The notes beneath the pieces were generated by a model. That model searched no databases and was not told where the DNA came from. It saw nothing but the letters and a program-made list of their open reading frames with translations. Below, piece after piece: positions 1-9,024 of a stretch of DNA of 52,703 bases. The DNA lies in NCBI GenBank assembly GCA_944393725.1, contig CALYBC010000015.1, forward strand, positions 1 through 52,703. Direction: 5' to 3'. This DNA is from an uncultured Alphaproteobacteria bacterium. GTDB taxonomy: Bacteria; Pseudomonadota; Alphaproteobacteria; RF32; CAG-239. The position numbers and the translations under genes are program-made. The stretch's first letter is position 1, and each line of letters starts with the position of its first letter.

Positions 1-115
1 CATTTCTGCTAAGGCGATTCGTATATGTTTTAGACGCAACAAAACTCTCTGCCAAACGGCAGAAAGCCAACAATTCCTCACTAAAGAGGCTATGTCTAAG
101 TTCTTTACTCAACAT
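1..115 (-). CDS. possible start of a small protein running off the left edge, or a structured repeat
   Basis: On the minus strand an ATG at 115 opens a frame that stays open for 38 codons to the window edge, beginning MLSKELRHSLF. An AAGGA lies about ten bases upstream. I do not recognise the product. The same bases carry a perfect 10-bp inverted repeat (33-42 with 118-127) enclosing two further small hairpins, so the segment may instead be a structured RNA or a palindromic repeat. The frame is too short to judge by codon use, so this is a low-confidence call. Confidence 0.25.
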   Translation of the reverse strand, partial: MLSKELRHSLFSEELLAFCRLAESFVASKTYTNRLSRN

Positions 116-128
116 TCTTGTTGCGTCC
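32..128. repeat. palindrome-closed structured segment
   Basis: GACGCAACAA at 33-42 pairs perfectly with TTGTTGCGTC at 118-127. Inside lie CTGCC/GGCAG (hairpin near 50-61) and CCTC/GAGG (near 76-89). The nested arrangement looks like a multibranch RNA or a dispersed palindromic element. It overlaps the candidate reading frame on the minus strand. No known RNA family was recognised. Confidence 0.35.
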
Positions 129-150
129 TTAAATCTTGTTTTTCTTAAGA

Positions 151-186
151 AAAATCCGTACGGACAGCTACTCCGTACGGATTTTA
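151..186. terminator. bidirectional intrinsic terminator
   Basis: A 13-bp stem (151-163 with 173-185, core ATCCGTACGG) is flanked by A-runs and T-runs on both sides. On the minus strand it follows the polyprenol-kinase-like gene and precedes the candidate frame at 115. Confidence 0.85.
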
Positions 187-225
187 TTTTACCATATTTT
201 TCCTTAAAAAGAAATTAATTTTTAT

Positions 226-942
226 CTATACCCATGCTAATACCGCCGCAAAAAATATCGGTATCGCTAAATTATCGTCTATTTCAATTTTATCTTCAAA
301 AACTTCAACCAAAGTCGCCACCAAGCAAGCCAACACACTCAACCATCCAAACGGATATATCGGCCAAAACAACAGATTTATCACTACGGCAGACAAGAAA
401 AATGCCAAAGTACCTTCCAAGGTCTTATTTTTATAAATTTTAATTTTTCCGATTGACCTTCCGACCAAAGCTGCCGCACTGTCAGATACCAACATCACCG
501 TTAAAGCTATCGCTCCAATTTCTTTTGAAAAGAAACACAAACACAACAATGAAGAAAACAACACATAAATGGCTCCGGTAAACTGAAAATGCTCTCTTGA
601 GGTTTCTTTATTGCGCAAAGTTCTAAAAAACAAAGCGCCAAAAGACTTTCGAGCCCATGGATATTTCTTATAATTACCATACTCTAAAACCACATTACCG
701 ATTAATATTACCAACAAAATCGGCACCAAAACAATCTTGGGCATAAAGTATATCGCCGCCGGTATCCAAAGCGAGCTTAAATGTATGGCTTTACGCATTA
801 ACTCTTTGCGAAAAGCCTTATCCTTACTGAGCTGCTGATACAACAAATCAACCCTTTGCCGCTGTTCTTCCCAGCTCAATCTTCTTCTAACGAGCTTAAA
901 AACTCTTTGATAGTCCGGCCGTTGATATTTAAAATTCCACAT
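226..942 (-). CDS. dolichol/polyprenol kinase-like (SEC59/DGK1/VTE5 type) integral membrane protein
   Basis: The 238-residue protein is multi-spanning. It carries the signature of the CTP-dependent lipid kinase family close to phosphatidate cytidylyltransferases: SDSAAALVGRSIGK followed by KTLEGTLAFF, then further hydrophobic segments. Family members phosphorylate isoprenoid or diacylglycerol alcohols in the membrane; the substrate here cannot be told. I chose the ATG at 942 (MWNFKYQ) because GGAG lies seven bases upstream; a GTG at 957 is an alternative. The 60 or so N-terminal residues are basic and cytoplasmic-looking. A good promoter lies upstream at 969-997 and a terminator downstream, so it is probably monocistronic. 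Confidence 0.75.
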   Translation of the reverse strand: MWNFKYQRPDYQRVFKLVRRRLSWEEQRQRVDLLYQQLSKDKAFRKELMRKAIHLSSLWIPAAIYFMPKIVLVPILLVILIGNVVLEYGNYKKYPWARKSFGALFFRTLRNKETSREHFQFTGAIYVLFSSLLCLCFFSKEIGAIALTVMLVSDSAAALVGRSIGKIKIYKNKTLEGTLAFFLSAVVINLLFWPIYPFGWLSVLACLVATLVEVFEDKIEIDDNLAIPIFFAAVLAWV

Positions 943-968
943 TTTGATTCTCCGCACTCAATAACCAG

Positions 969-997
969 ATATTAAATAAAGCATTATTCAAGCTCAA
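969..997 (-). promoter_or_regulatory. sigma70-type promoter for the polyprenol-kinase-like gene
   Basis: On the minus strand TTGAGC (997-992) and TAATAT (974-969) are separated by 17 bp, about 27 bp before the chosen start codon. Confidence 0.6.
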
Positions 998-1039
998 GCA
1001 AAAAGCTTTTGTTGTGGATTAAATCCTCTTTAATCATAA

Positions 1040-1066
1040 AAAAATCCGGCAGAGCCGGACTTTTTT
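1040..1066 (-). terminator. intrinsic terminator of the miaB-lnt-HTH operon
   Basis: AGTCCGGC/GCCGGATT forms a hairpin with a three-base loop, followed on the minus strand by a run of T. It overlaps the stop codon of the HTH gene. Confidence 0.85.
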
Positions 1067-1571
1067 ATTTATCGTCTTTTTTATCGTCATCCTTATTGTA
1101 CAAATAAGTACTTTTAGACATTGCGACGATTAAATCAAACAAATGTTTGGCCGCCTGACGATTAGGAATTTTATAATAAGCCCGCACCAATTCCAAAGTT
1201 TCTTGTTTAAGCATCGGATCGGCATTAAAGGTTTCTGCATCTTCATTCAATACCATTTCTGCTTCCGGATTGCTAAACATTCTGGGACTCTGTTTTGCAA
1301 CCGTCTTATCCATATCATCATAAAAGAAACTTATCGGTGCATCCAAGACTACGCTAAAATCCCACAGTCTGCTTGCACTAACTCTGTTTAAACCTTTTTC
1401 ATATTTTTGTATCTGCTGAAATGTCAAGCCAAGCAAATCTCCCAATTTTTCCTGACTCCATCCCAACAAATTACGACGCATTCTTATGCGCTTTCCAACA
1501 TGGATATCAATCGGATTCGGAGCTCCCGAAGGCGTCCGCCCTCTTGATGCTTTTCGCGATATTGATTTCAT
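1065..1571 (-). CDS. XRE-family HTH transcriptional regulator
   Basis: The 168-residue protein has a Cro/C1-type helix-turn-helix at about residues 25-80 (VGKRIRMRRNLLGWSQEKLG, then LTFQQIQKYEKG). An uncharacterised helical tail follows, ending in a lysine/aspartate-rich stretch. A single-HTH regulator downstream of lnt is a recurring alphaproteobacterial arrangement. It is the last gene of the run starting at miaB, about 70 bp after lnt, with AAGGA upstream of the ATG. The target regulon cannot be inferred. The HTH assignment is secure; its function is not. Confidence 0.85.
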   Translation of the reverse strand: MKSISRKASRGRTPSGAPNPIDIHVGKRIRMRRNLLGWSQEKLGDLLGLTFQQIQKYEKGLNRVSASRLWDFSVVLDAPISFFYDDMDKTVAKQSPRMFSNPEAEMVLNEDAETFNADPMLKQETLELVRAYYKIPNRQAAKHLFDLIVAMSKSTYLYNKDDDKKDDK

Positions 1572-1641
1572 TTTTCAAGTCCTTATCATAAAAGCAGTTA
1601 CAAATAAGTTTTTTAGGGCGTCGCACTAAACGACCCAACTT

Positions 1642-3156
1642 TTACCGACGCCCTCTTACCTTTATACCTGTTAAAAAGCATAAAATCAAGCAAAAGGTGA
1701 TTATTCCCCAATTACCCAACTTGCCGTATAAGGTCTTTTCAACCATAGGTTTATCAAGATTTACATCAACAAATCCGCTATAATTAAGTCCTAAAAATTT
1801 TTTCACTTGCCCATAGGCATTAATCATTCCGCTGATTCCATTATTAGCCGCTCTTACAATTGCCACTCCTTCCTCCACGGCTCGTAGTCTGGTTGCCACC
1901 CAGTGCTGATACGGCCCCGACGAAACCCCATACCAACCATCGTTGGTTAAATTAACCACAAAATCCGGCTTCTCATCGTCATTTAATATTTCATGCGGGA
2001 AAATTGCCTCATAACAAATAATGGCACTAAAACTCGGCACCCCGGATAATTTAATATTCTTTGGTCCTTCGCCTTTTCCAAAAGTTCCTATTGCATTAGC
2101 CACCGGTTTAATAAACTCCGGCAAATATTTTCGCAATGGAATATACTCCCCAAACGGCACTAAATGAGTTTTATGATAATAATCCACCACTCTGCCCTCA
2201 TCATCAATCACCGCCATGGAATTATGCGGCACATAAAAGTCGCCTTTGAGCTGATATGATATCATACCGGTTATAAGATATGCCCCTTTAGGAATAATTT
2301 TTTTGACGTCATTCATATGCACATCATCCACATCCAACATAAACGGCGACGCCGTTTCTCCCCACACGATAAGATTCGGCTTTTTATCACCCGCCTCATC
2401 GCTTAAATCCAAATACTGCCTAAAATTATTTTCAAGCTCCCTTTTTTGCCATTTCATCTGTTGTTTTATACTGGGTTGCACGATTCTCACGACTGTGTCT
2501 GTTTCTTCAACATTGCTGTTTTTCAGTCTTAAATATCCGCTTATCCATAAAAACGACGGCACTACAAGTACAACGAGCAACACTCTGATGAAAGTTTGTT
2601 TATTTTTTTCTTTAAAATAAATTCCGGCGACCGTCAAAAACAACATTGCAATCAAAGACAACAGATAAGTTCCGCCCCACGCCGCAGCTTGAATAAATTC
2701 ATCAGAAAAAGCCCAAGCATACCCCAATAAATTCCAAGGGAAACCTGTAAAAATAAAACTTCTGACCCACTCGCCTATAACAAAAGCTGCGGCCAAGGCC
2801 ACCCATTTTTCCCAAGGTCTGCTGATTTTTGCCACAATCATTGCCGGAACGGCAAAAAACAGCCCGAAAAATCCGCCGCTTCCCAACAACACCAAAGGAT
2901 AAAGCCAGCCAAATTTATCCGGTTCAATCAATAAGGCATTGCCGATCCACGACAAAGAGCAGGCAAAATGGGTAAAACCGAACCAATACCCAACGGCAAA
3001 AGATTTTTTGTATCCGTCAACATTTAATAACAGCCAAAACCACAAGCCAAAAGACAACCACATCACCGGCCAATAATAATATGGAGCGAACCCCAGTGCA
3101 CTAAACGCACCGGCGACAAAAGCCGCCAATTTGGCATATTTTAGTAAATATTGCAT
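1642..3156 (-). CDS. lnt: apolipoprotein N-acyltransferase
   Basis: Lnt adds the third acyl chain to the N-terminal cysteine of lipoproteins at the inner membrane. The 504-residue protein has about six hydrophobic segments before residue 210, then a periplasmic nitrilase-like domain, and a last membrane helix near 480-498. The catalytic triad is visible: E267 in VWGETAS, K329 in YYHKTHLVPFGEY, and C381 in IICYEAIFP. Length is normal for the family. Its ATG overlaps the stop codon of the upstream CorC-like gene (TAATG), implying translational coupling. It should serve the predicted lipoproteins of this window. Confidence 0.96.
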   Translation of the reverse strand: MQYLLKYAKLAAFVAGAFSALGFAPYYYWPVMWLSFGLWFWLLLNVDGYKKSFAVGYWFGFTHFACSLSWIGNALLIEPDKFGWLYPLVLLGSGGFFGLFFAVPAMIVAKISRPWEKWVALAAAFVIGEWVRSFIFTGFPWNLLGYAWAFSDEFIQAAAWGGTYLLSLIAMLFLTVAGIYFKEKNKQTFIRVLLVVLVVPSFLWISGYLRLKNSNVEETDTVVRIVQPSIKQQMKWQKRELENNFRQYLDLSDEAGDKKPNLIVWGETASPFMLDVDDVHMNDVKKIIPKGAYLITGMISYQLKGDFYVPHNSMAVIDDEGRVVDYYHKTHLVPFGEYIPLRKYLPEFIKPVANAIGTFGKGEGPKNIKLSGVPSFSAIICYEAIFPHEILNDDEKPDFVVNLTNDGWYGVSSGPYQHWVATRLRAVEEGVAIVRAANNGISGMINAYGQVKKFLGLNYSGFVDVNLDKPMVEKTLYGKLGNWGIITFCLILCFLTGIKVRGRR

Positions 3157-4043
3157 TATTTGCCTTTAGCTTCTTCTTTAATCTGAGGTTTAACAATAAC
3201 CACTTTTTTAATCTGGCACGGATCGGCATCCAAAATTCTGAATTTAACCCCGTTATTTCCCTCAATCAGCTCGCCTTTTTCGGGAATACGCTGAATAAAA
3301 TGAACGATAAGACTGTTTAGTGTCTCAAGATTATCAGCCTCATCCTCGCTCAGTCCCTCGCACAAATCCATACCGACGACATCTTTAATTTCATCTAATT
3401 CGGCTTTGCCATCGGCTAAGATATTACCGTTTTGTTGGCGGCAAATCAACGGATCGTCTTCCCGATCATATTCGTCTTCAATATCTCCCACAATCTCTTC
3501 TAACAAATCCTCAATTGTGATTAATCCTTCAATGCCGCCATATTCATCTACAACCACCGCCATATGGATTTTTTCTTGCTGCATTTCTTTTAGCAAATCC
3601 AACACTCTTTTTTCTTGGGACACAAATTTTATCTTATCACTGACAATTTCAGTAACTTTTGCCTCACTTCTATTTTGCAACACTTCCTTAACCAAATCTA
3701 TAACATGGACGATTCCTATTATATCATCCAGCGATTCGCCATAAATTGGGATTCTCGAATGTCCCTCATTTATCATCAGTTCTGCCAAATCTCTGACATT
3801 TCCGTCCTTAGGAAACGCCACGATATCCGCTCTTGGTATCATGGCATTACCGCACTTTCTGTCTTTCAAATCCAAAACATTGTTTAAGATTAGTTGCTCA
3901 TGTTCGCTCAAATCTTCATCACCGTTAAAAGCGGCTTCTTCTATCAAATCTTCAATGGTTTCACGCACATTTTCCTGCGGTTTTGGTTTAAACCACTTAG
4001 CAAAAATATTTACTTTTTCTTCGCGATTTTCTTCTTCGGTCAT
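3156..4043 (-). CDS. corC: CorC/HlyC-type CBS-domain protein
   Basis: The 295-residue soluble protein has a CBS pair (about residues 70-190, starting at [13 protein letters not shown] and continuing through [27 protein letters not shown], quoted in two pieces: [10 protein letters not shown] and [17 protein letters not shown]). A CorC-type transporter-associated domain follows at the C-terminus. Homologues lie beside ybeY and lnt in many proteobacteria and are linked to magnesium or cobalt efflux or envelope function. The N-terminal membrane domain (DUF21) found in longer HlyC/CorC proteins is absent, as in the E. coli YbeX form. It ends exactly at the lnt start and begins three bases after ybeY. 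Confidence 0.9.
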   Translation of the reverse strand: MTEEENREEKVNIFAKWFKPKPQENVRETIEDLIEEAAFNGDEDLSEHEQLILNNVLDLKDRKCGNAMIPRADIVAFPKDGNVRDLAELMINEGHSRIPIYGESLDDIIGIVHVIDLVKEVLQNRSEAKVTEIVSDKIKFVSQEKRVLDLLKEMQQEKIHMAVVVDEYGGIEGLITIEDLLEEIVGDIEDEYDREDDPLICRQQNGNILADGKAELDEIKDVVGMDLCEGLSEDEADNLETLNSLIVHFIQRIPEKGELIEGNNGVKFRILDADPCQIKKVVIVKPQIKEEAKGK

Positions 4044-4046
4044 TTT

Positions 4047-4574
4047 CTAAACTGTCTCCTCATCGGCATATGGGTTTTCAATCCCCATCTTATGTAAAAC
4101 ATCTATTTCGATTGTTTCCATTTCCTCGGCTTCGTCGTCACTCTGATGATCATAGCCTGACAAGTGCAAAATTCCGTGCACCAACAAATGAGCAAAATGG
4201 TCTTGCAATGAAATTTTTTTGATTACTGCTTCTTTCTGCAAAGTTTCGAGCGACATAATCATGTCGCCTAATTCCAACATTTCGTCATCGCAAAAATCAT
4301 CGGGAAAATTATCATCATCAATATTTGCAAAAGAGAGTATATTGGTCGGTGCATTTTTTTTTCTAAACACCGCATTTAACTCTTTAACCTGTACATCATT
4401 GCTCAAGCTTAAATTTGCCGTAATAGATTTTCCGTAGTTTATGCTTTCGTCAAGCCCGTTTTGCTGCATATATTCCATAGTTTCAGCAAACACATCTTTG
4501 GCATATTTTTCAATATCAAGCGGTAACTTCAACCACCCATCGTCATCGACGATAACTTCCAAAAGGTTACTCAT
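4047..4574 (-). CDS. ybeY: endoribonuclease YbeY, rRNA maturation factor
   Basis: YbeY is a metal-dependent RNase involved in 16S rRNA 3'-end maturation and 70S quality control. The signature HGILHLSGYDH is complete at about residues 133-143 and supplies the three metal-binding histidines. I chose the ATG at 4574 (MSNLLEV) because it overlaps the phoH stop in ATGAGTAA, a normal coupling; ATG 4580 is equally possible. A start at 4616 would overlap phoH by 50 bases and add an unrelated basic leader. Predicted length is 175 residues. Confidence 0.95.
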   Translation of the reverse strand: MSNLLEVIVDDDGWLKLPLDIEKYAKDVFAETMEYMQQNGLDESINYGKSITANLSLSNDVQVKELNAVFRKKNAPTNILSFANIDDDNFPDDFCDDEMLELGDMIMSLETLQKEAVIKKISLQDHFAHLLVHGILHLSGYDHQSDDEAEEMETIEIDVLHKMGIENPYADEETV

Positions 4575-5532
4575 CGCCATACTCGTTTTTACTCTTTTTT
4601 TCGTAAGCCTGAACAATCTTGGCGACCAGGCCGTGACGAACTACATCATCTGCCGAAAATCTAACTGAAGCAATATTCGGTGTTCCTTTCAACACCTCCA
4701 GAGCATCTCTAAGTCCCGATATCACCCCACGCGGCAAATCCACCTGGCTCAAATCACCGTTAACGACCATTCGAGAATTTTCACCCAAACGGGTCAAGAA
4801 CATCTTCATTTGCATTGGCGTTGTATTCTGAGCCTCATCCAAAATTACAAAAGCATTTGACAGAGTACGACCACGCATAAAAGCAAGCGGGGCAATTTCA
4901 ATTTCGCCAAGAGTTATTTTTTTATCTACTTGCTCAGCCGGCAACATCTCATACAATGCATCATAAAGCGGACGCAAATACGGGTCTACTTTATCTTTCA
5001 AATCCCCCGGCAAGAAACCCAAATTTTCACCGGCCTCCACTGCCGGTCTTGATAAAATAATTTTATCGATAGTACCTTCAAGCATCATAGACACGGCCAA
5101 AGCCACGGCCAAATAAGTCTTACCGGTACCGGCAGGTCCTAACCCGAACACCAACTCATTTTGCATCATAGCCTGAATATATTCGGCCTGAGTTGCCGAA
5201 CGCGGATAGATATGTCTTTTTTTGGTTTTCAATACAATATTGCTCAAATCCTGCGCCGTTTGCGTATCGGCGCTTCCACCGCTTATTCTGACCGCTGCCT
5301 TAACTTCTTGTTCGCCGATCTCAATACCGCGGCTCACCTTGTTATACAAAACATCAATCGCGGTTTTGGCTTGCTCAATAGCACTTTTTTCACCTTTAAT
5401 ATTAATGTTATTACCGAAATTGGTTATCTCGACACCCAAGCTCTTCTCCAGCATTTTCAAATTGGCATCCTGAGCCCCTACCAACTGCTGAACCAAAGTA
5501 TTATTAAATAATTCAAAATTTATTTCTGCCAT
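4567..5532 (-). CDS. phoH: PhoH-like ATPase
   Basis: The 321-residue protein is a PhoH-family P-loop ATPase (YbeZ type). An N-terminal KH-like region is followed by Walker A GPAGTGKT at about 132-139, the family stretch SRPAVEAGENLGFLPGDL, and Walker B VILDEAQ at about 229-235. YbeZ works together with YbeY in RNA metabolism, which fits the overlapping order miaB-phoH-ybeY seen here. It begins five bases after miaB ends. Confidence 0.95.
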   Translation of the reverse strand: MAEINFELFNNTLVQQLVGAQDANLKMLEKSLGVEITNFGNNINIKGEKSAIEQAKTAIDVLYNKVSRGIEIGEQEVKAAVRISGGSADTQTAQDLSNIVLKTKKRHIYPRSATQAEYIQAMMQNELVFGLGPAGTGKTYLAVALAVSMMLEGTIDKIILSRPAVEAGENLGFLPGDLKDKVDPYLRPLYDALYEMLPAEQVDKKITLGEIEIAPLAFMRGRTLSNAFVILDEAQNTTPMQMKMFLTRLGENSRMVVNGDLSQVDLPRGVISGLRDALEVLKGTPNIASVRFSADDVVRHGLVAKIVQAYEKKSKNEYGDE

Positions 5533-5537
5533 GGCGA

Positions 5538-6872
5538 TTATTCCCTTACGATTTTTCCTGACAACGAATTCATCGTCGCCTCTCCTATTTTAACACTAAC
5601 AATCTTATTCAACAAGTCTTTATCGGCATCTGCATATATATTTTGCATATAAGGAGTTCTGCCCGTAAGTTGTCCTGGATGCCTTCCTTTGCCTTCAAAC
5701 AAAACTTCCATCGTTTTTCCGACCGAACTTTGGTTAAACTTCAGCTGATAATCAAACAGCTTGTCTTGCAATATTTGCAATCTTTCCTTTTTAATTTTTT
5801 CTTCTACCTGATTTGGCATAACGGCGGCCGGTGTCCCGGGGCGTTTTGAATACTTAAAAGAAAATGCCTGAATAAATTTAACTTTATCTACAACCTCCAA
5901 AGTCTTTTCAAAATCGGCATCACTTTCTCCGGGAAATCCGACAATAAAGTCCGAAGAAAAGCCTAAGTACGGATTAGCTGATTTTAATTTATCAATTATC
6001 TCCAAATACTCACCCGAAGTATGTCTTCTGTTCATTGCTTTTAATATGGCATCCGAACCCGACTGTATCGGCAAATGTAAATACGGCATAAGTTTCTTGA
6101 TATCGCGATGACATTCAATCAAATCATCGGTAACATCTGCCGGATAAGAAGTAGTATAGCGAATTCTTTTCAATCCATTAATTTCGTTCAATTTGCGTAA
6201 TAAATAAGCCAAACTCTGCTCTTTACCGTTTTTATCTTCGCCATGATAGGAATTAACATTTTGCCCCAAGAGGTTAATCTCGACAGTACCTCCGTCGACC
6301 AACTTTTTAGCCTCTTCAATAACCTGTTCCACCGGTCTTGAAGTTTCCACCCCTCTGGTGTAAGGCACAACGCAATAAGTACAAAAGTTATTACAACCTT
6401 CTTGAATTGCCAAAAAAGAACAACCTCCGGCACTTTTATTCTCCGGCAAGAAATCAAATTTTGATATAGCCGGAAAATCGGTATCAATAATTGTCTGCCC
6501 CGACTTGCGAGCTATTTTTTGCAAAATTTCCGGCAACCGATAATAAGTCAAAGGCCCCAACGCAAAATCCACAAAGTCTGCTCTTTTGGCAATTTGTTCA
6601 TCTTCGGCCTGCACCACGCACCCCAGCACCCCGATAACGGTATTTTTTCCCTCGGCGGCTCTTTCTTGTTTAATCAGATTGACTCTACCCAGGTCCGAAA
6701 ACAACTTTTCGGTAGCTTTTTCTCTGATATGACAAGTATTAAAAATCACCAAATCAGCCTGTCTGATTGAAGAAGCCTCACTCATTCCCATATTTTCGAG
6801 TATCACGGCCACACGGTGTGAATCATAAACATTCATCTGACAGCCAAATGTTTTGATATAATATTTTTTCAT
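5538..6872 (-). CDS. miaB: tRNA-2-methylthio-N6-dimethylallyladenosine synthase
   Basis: MiaB is a radical-SAM methylthiotransferase that modifies i6A37 in tRNAs reading codons starting with U. The 444 residues contain the three cysteines of the auxiliary cluster (C11 in TFGCQMN, C47 in NTCHIREKATEK, C85 in VLGCVVQ). The radical-SAM motif gives C160, C164 and C167 in EGCNNFCTYCVVPYTRG. A C-terminal TRAM domain is present. It is the first gene of a six-gene operon. Confidence 0.97.
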   Translation of the reverse strand: MKKYYIKTFGCQMNVYDSHRVAVILENMGMSEASSIRQADLVIFNTCHIREKATEKLFSDLGRVNLIKQERAAEGKNTVIGVLGCVVQAEDEQIAKRADFVDFALGPLTYYRLPEILQKIARKSGQTIIDTDFPAISKFDFLPENKSAGGCSFLAIQEGCNNFCTYCVVPYTRGVETSRPVEQVIEEAKKLVDGGTVEINLLGQNVNSYHGEDKNGKEQSLAYLLRKLNEINGLKRIRYTTSYPADVTDDLIECHRDIKKLMPYLHLPIQSGSDAILKAMNRRHTSGEYLEIIDKLKSANPYLGFSSDFIVGFPGESDADFEKTLEVVDKVKFIQAFSFKYSKRPGTPAAVMPNQVEEKIKKERLQILQDKLFDYQLKFNQSSVGKTMEVLFEGKGRHPGQLTGRTPYMQNIYADADKDLLNKIVSVKIGEATMNSLSGKIVRE

Positions 6873-6904
6873 CTTTTACACATTACTCCACAACTTTAAG
6901 CCGT

Positions 6905-6933
6905 ATGGTAAGTCAATATTTGCGATATTTCAA
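6905..6933 (-). promoter_or_regulatory. promoter of the miaB operon
   Basis: On the minus strand TTGAAA (6933-6928) and TACCAT (6910-6905) are 17 bp apart, about 30 bp before the miaB ATG. A second TTGACT lies between them but lacks a clear -10. Confidence 0.5.
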
Positions 6934-6962
6934 ACTTTTTTTACTTTTTTCCCTTATTTTAA

Positions 6963-6991
6963 TTGAAAAAAGCATATATTTCTGCTAACCT
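6963..6991 (+). promoter_or_regulatory. promoter of the TerB-like gene
   Basis: TTGAAA (6963-6968) and TAACCT (6986-6991) are 17 bp apart. A GGGAGA Shine-Dalgarno site lies just before the ATG at 7025. Confidence 0.55.
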
Positions 6992-7024
6992 CAACTTGTA
7001 TTTATAACAATCGGGAGATATTAA

Positions 7025-7471
7025 ATGTCTGGTTTTAATATGGAAGCTCAAACAAACTACATTTCACAATTATCTGAGGACGAAAGAATAATTTTTGTTC
7101 AAGCCTCAGCTTGCCTTGCTCGTTGCGACGGCAATTTTGACGACGAAGAGAAAGCTTTCATCAAAGACTTAGCTATAGCTTTCGGCATCACCAGAGCCAA
7201 TGCCGATAAGGTTTTGCAAAAGCTCACCGATGAGGAACTTATTCAAGAAGTATCAAAAATCAAAAATCGCCAAGCTGCCTTACAGCTCATCAAGGAATGC
7301 TGCTTACTGGCCAACTCCGATGGTGACTTATCCGAACGCGAAGTTGTCTTAATAGGCAAATTAGGACAAGCTATGGGAATAGAGCTTGAAAAAATCGAGC
7401 AAATCAGCCAATGGGTTATTGATCGCATTATTTGGCTTGAAGAGGGCAAATTGATTTTTGAACAAGTATAA
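7025..7471 (+). CDS. TerB-like domain protein
   Basis: The 148-residue helical acidic protein resembles the TerB fold (tellurite-resistance/DjlA-like). Two half-repeats carry acidic loops, ARCDGNFDDEEKAFI and ANSDGDLSEREVVLI, which look like the metal-binding turns of that family. No signal peptide or membrane segment is seen. It starts a two-gene plus-strand unit with the unknown gene at 7490, 18 bases downstream. No other ter genes are nearby, so tellurite resistance should not be assumed. A housekeeping stress or membrane-associated role is equally possible. Confidence 0.7.
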   Translation: MSGFNMEAQTNYISQLSEDERIIFVQASACLARCDGNFDDEEKAFIKDLAIAFGITRANADKVLQKLTDEELIQEVSKIKNRQAALQLIKECCLLANSDGDLSEREVVLIGKLGQAMGIELEKIEQISQWVIDRIIWLEEGKLIFEQV

Positions 7472-7489
7472 TTTTAAGGGAGCAAGCTA

Positions 7490-8650
7490 ATGGAAAACAT
7501 GATAGTAAACCTCTCGGATGTTGACATTACCGATGACAGCGAGTTCAAAGGCTATGAGGATTTTAAGGAGCAACTCAATTTCGAACAGGAAAATCGCCCT
7601 TTTCCCCACACCTATATTCCGCAAGAAACAAGGGAACGCAATCAAGCCGTTTCGGCACATTTGGCCTCAATAGACACAGCCACGCTCAAAGCTAAGGCCG
7701 ATGCTCTGTTAAAAGCGCAAAATATTCCGGCTCGCTATGACGATTTAATTGACCATATGGCCTCCAAAAGCAATGGCAATTATGCTCATTTTTCCTCTCA
7801 ATGGTCTCCGCTTTTGTGGCAATCCAGAGAAACCTCAGAGACCGCAAAAGTTAATGTCGGTAATCAGGTTATGGAAAGTTTTGACCTCGATTTTATGATT
7901 GCCGAAAGCTTACAAAAGTTATATTCCGGCGAAGACCCCAAGGCCGAATATTATGATTGGATTGAACGGCAACAACAAATTGAAATTGACATTCGGACCG
8001 ATGGCACGACCGAAGATGAAATAGTTGCCCGCAACACTTTCATCACATTTTTAGACGACCGCGAAACCGATATTAAACGCATTATCCAGCTATACAGCGG
8101 AGCAGCTTTCAACTCAAACAGCAAGCTGCAAACCGAGGCTAAAGAAAAGCTCAAATTTTTAACCTTTAAGCTGAGTGAACTTCGTCGTTTAAGAGAAAAG
8201 ACTCAAAACACCAAGTCTCACGCCGACAGCAAAGAATATTTTGACGCCAAAGAAAGAGCCGACAGAAGAGAAGCCATCGCAGCCACCGCCGCCATCAGCA
8301 CTCTGGCTCTGGCTCCGGAAATTATGAGCTTAGGAGAAAAGAAACTGCAAGAGACACAAAACACCGATTCGCTGGAACACGGCATTGGCGAAAGCTTTGT
8401 CAGACTTCGTCCGGAAACTCATACCCCGGAACAGGTTCGTGAAAAAATAGCCGCTGCCAAACTGCACCGTGAGGAAATGATTTCTATGTTTACGGCTATG
8501 CGCAACGGCATATCAAAAGACGAATGGCTTAAAATGAAACAAGAAGGTAAAGCCCCGCAAGTATCCTTAAATACTCGCGAAAAAGTTCGCAAGCTCCAAG
8601 GGTTCAGAGCCGCAATGTTTAAGCAATATTCCAACCAAATGTCGGCATAA
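7490..8650 (+). CDS. unknown soluble helical protein
   Basis: I do not recognise this 386-residue protein. It is highly charged and mostly predicted helical. It has no signal peptide; one short Ala/Leu-rich stretch near residues 260-285 is the only hydrophobic part, and a coiled-coil-like segment (about 215-255) precedes it. Residues 90-150 include an aromatic-rich patch (FSSQWSPLLWQSRE). GGGAG lies upstream of the ATG. It is probably cotranscribed with the TerB-like gene and separated from yggT by a new promoter, so any function is likely tied to the TerB-like partner. Confidence 0.7.
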   Translation: MENMIVNLSDVDITDDSEFKGYEDFKEQLNFEQENRPFPHTYIPQETRERNQAVSAHLASIDTATLKAKADALLKAQNIPARYDDLIDHMASKSNGNYAHFSSQWSPLLWQSRETSETAKVNVGNQVMESFDLDFMIAESLQKLYSGEDPKAEYYDWIERQQQIEIDIRTDGTTEDEIVARNTFITFLDDRETDIKRIIQLYSGAAFNSNSKLQTEAKEKLKFLTFKLSELRRLREKTQNTKSHADSKEYFDAKERADRREAIAATAAISTLALAPEIMSLGEKKLQETQNTDSLEHGIGESFVRLRPETHTPEQVREKIAAAKLHREEMISMFTAMRNGISKDEWLKMKQEGKAPQVSLNTREKVRKLQGFRAAMFKQYSNQMSA

Positions 8651-8653
8651 GAG

Positions 8654-8682
8654 TTGACATCTGAAAAAACTTAGGCTATGCC
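8654..8682 (+). promoter_or_regulatory. promoter of the yggT-folD unit
   Basis: A consensus TTGACA (8654-8659) is followed after 17 bp by TATGCC (8677-8682); an AT-rich TATATA a few bases later may contribute. AAGGA precedes the yggT ATG. Confidence 0.55.
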
Positions 8683-8720
8683 AATATATAACAATCAACA
8701 AACATAAAGGAAGTTTAATT

Positions 8721-9023
8721 ATGATTATTTTTGATCCGATTTTTGAAATATTAGGTCTTATCGTTGATATTTACTTCAAGATTATCGTTGTCCAAGTCGT
8801 TTTGTTCTGGCTCATTCACTTTAAAGTTCTTGAACCCTCTAACAAATACGCTCAAAAGACCGTTGAGTTACTGGACAAAGTAACCGTTCCGGTATATGAA
8901 AAAATCAAGTCTAAAATACCGACCACCTATTCCGGTATTGATTTTTCACCGTTTATTCTGCTTTTGGCTGTTTACTTTGTATATCGTGTAATAGTAAGCA
9001 TTCGTGTTCTCATAGCGGGCTAA
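8721..9023 (+). CDS. YggT family membrane protein
   Basis: The 100-residue protein has two hydrophobic segments (about 10-32 and 75-95) separated by a loop with the family-like stretch KVTVPVYEKIKSKIP and IDFSPFILLLAVYF. YggT proteins are small inner-membrane proteins of uncertain role, implicated in osmotic tolerance and membrane organisation. The order yggT-DUF167-folD is common in alphaproteobacteria. Confidence 0.88.
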   Translation: MIIFDPIFEILGLIVDIYFKIIVVQVVLFWLIHFKVLEPSNKYAQKTVELLDKVTVPVYEKIKSKIPTTYSGIDFSPFILLLAVYFVYRVIVSIRVLIAG

Positions 9024-9024
9024 C

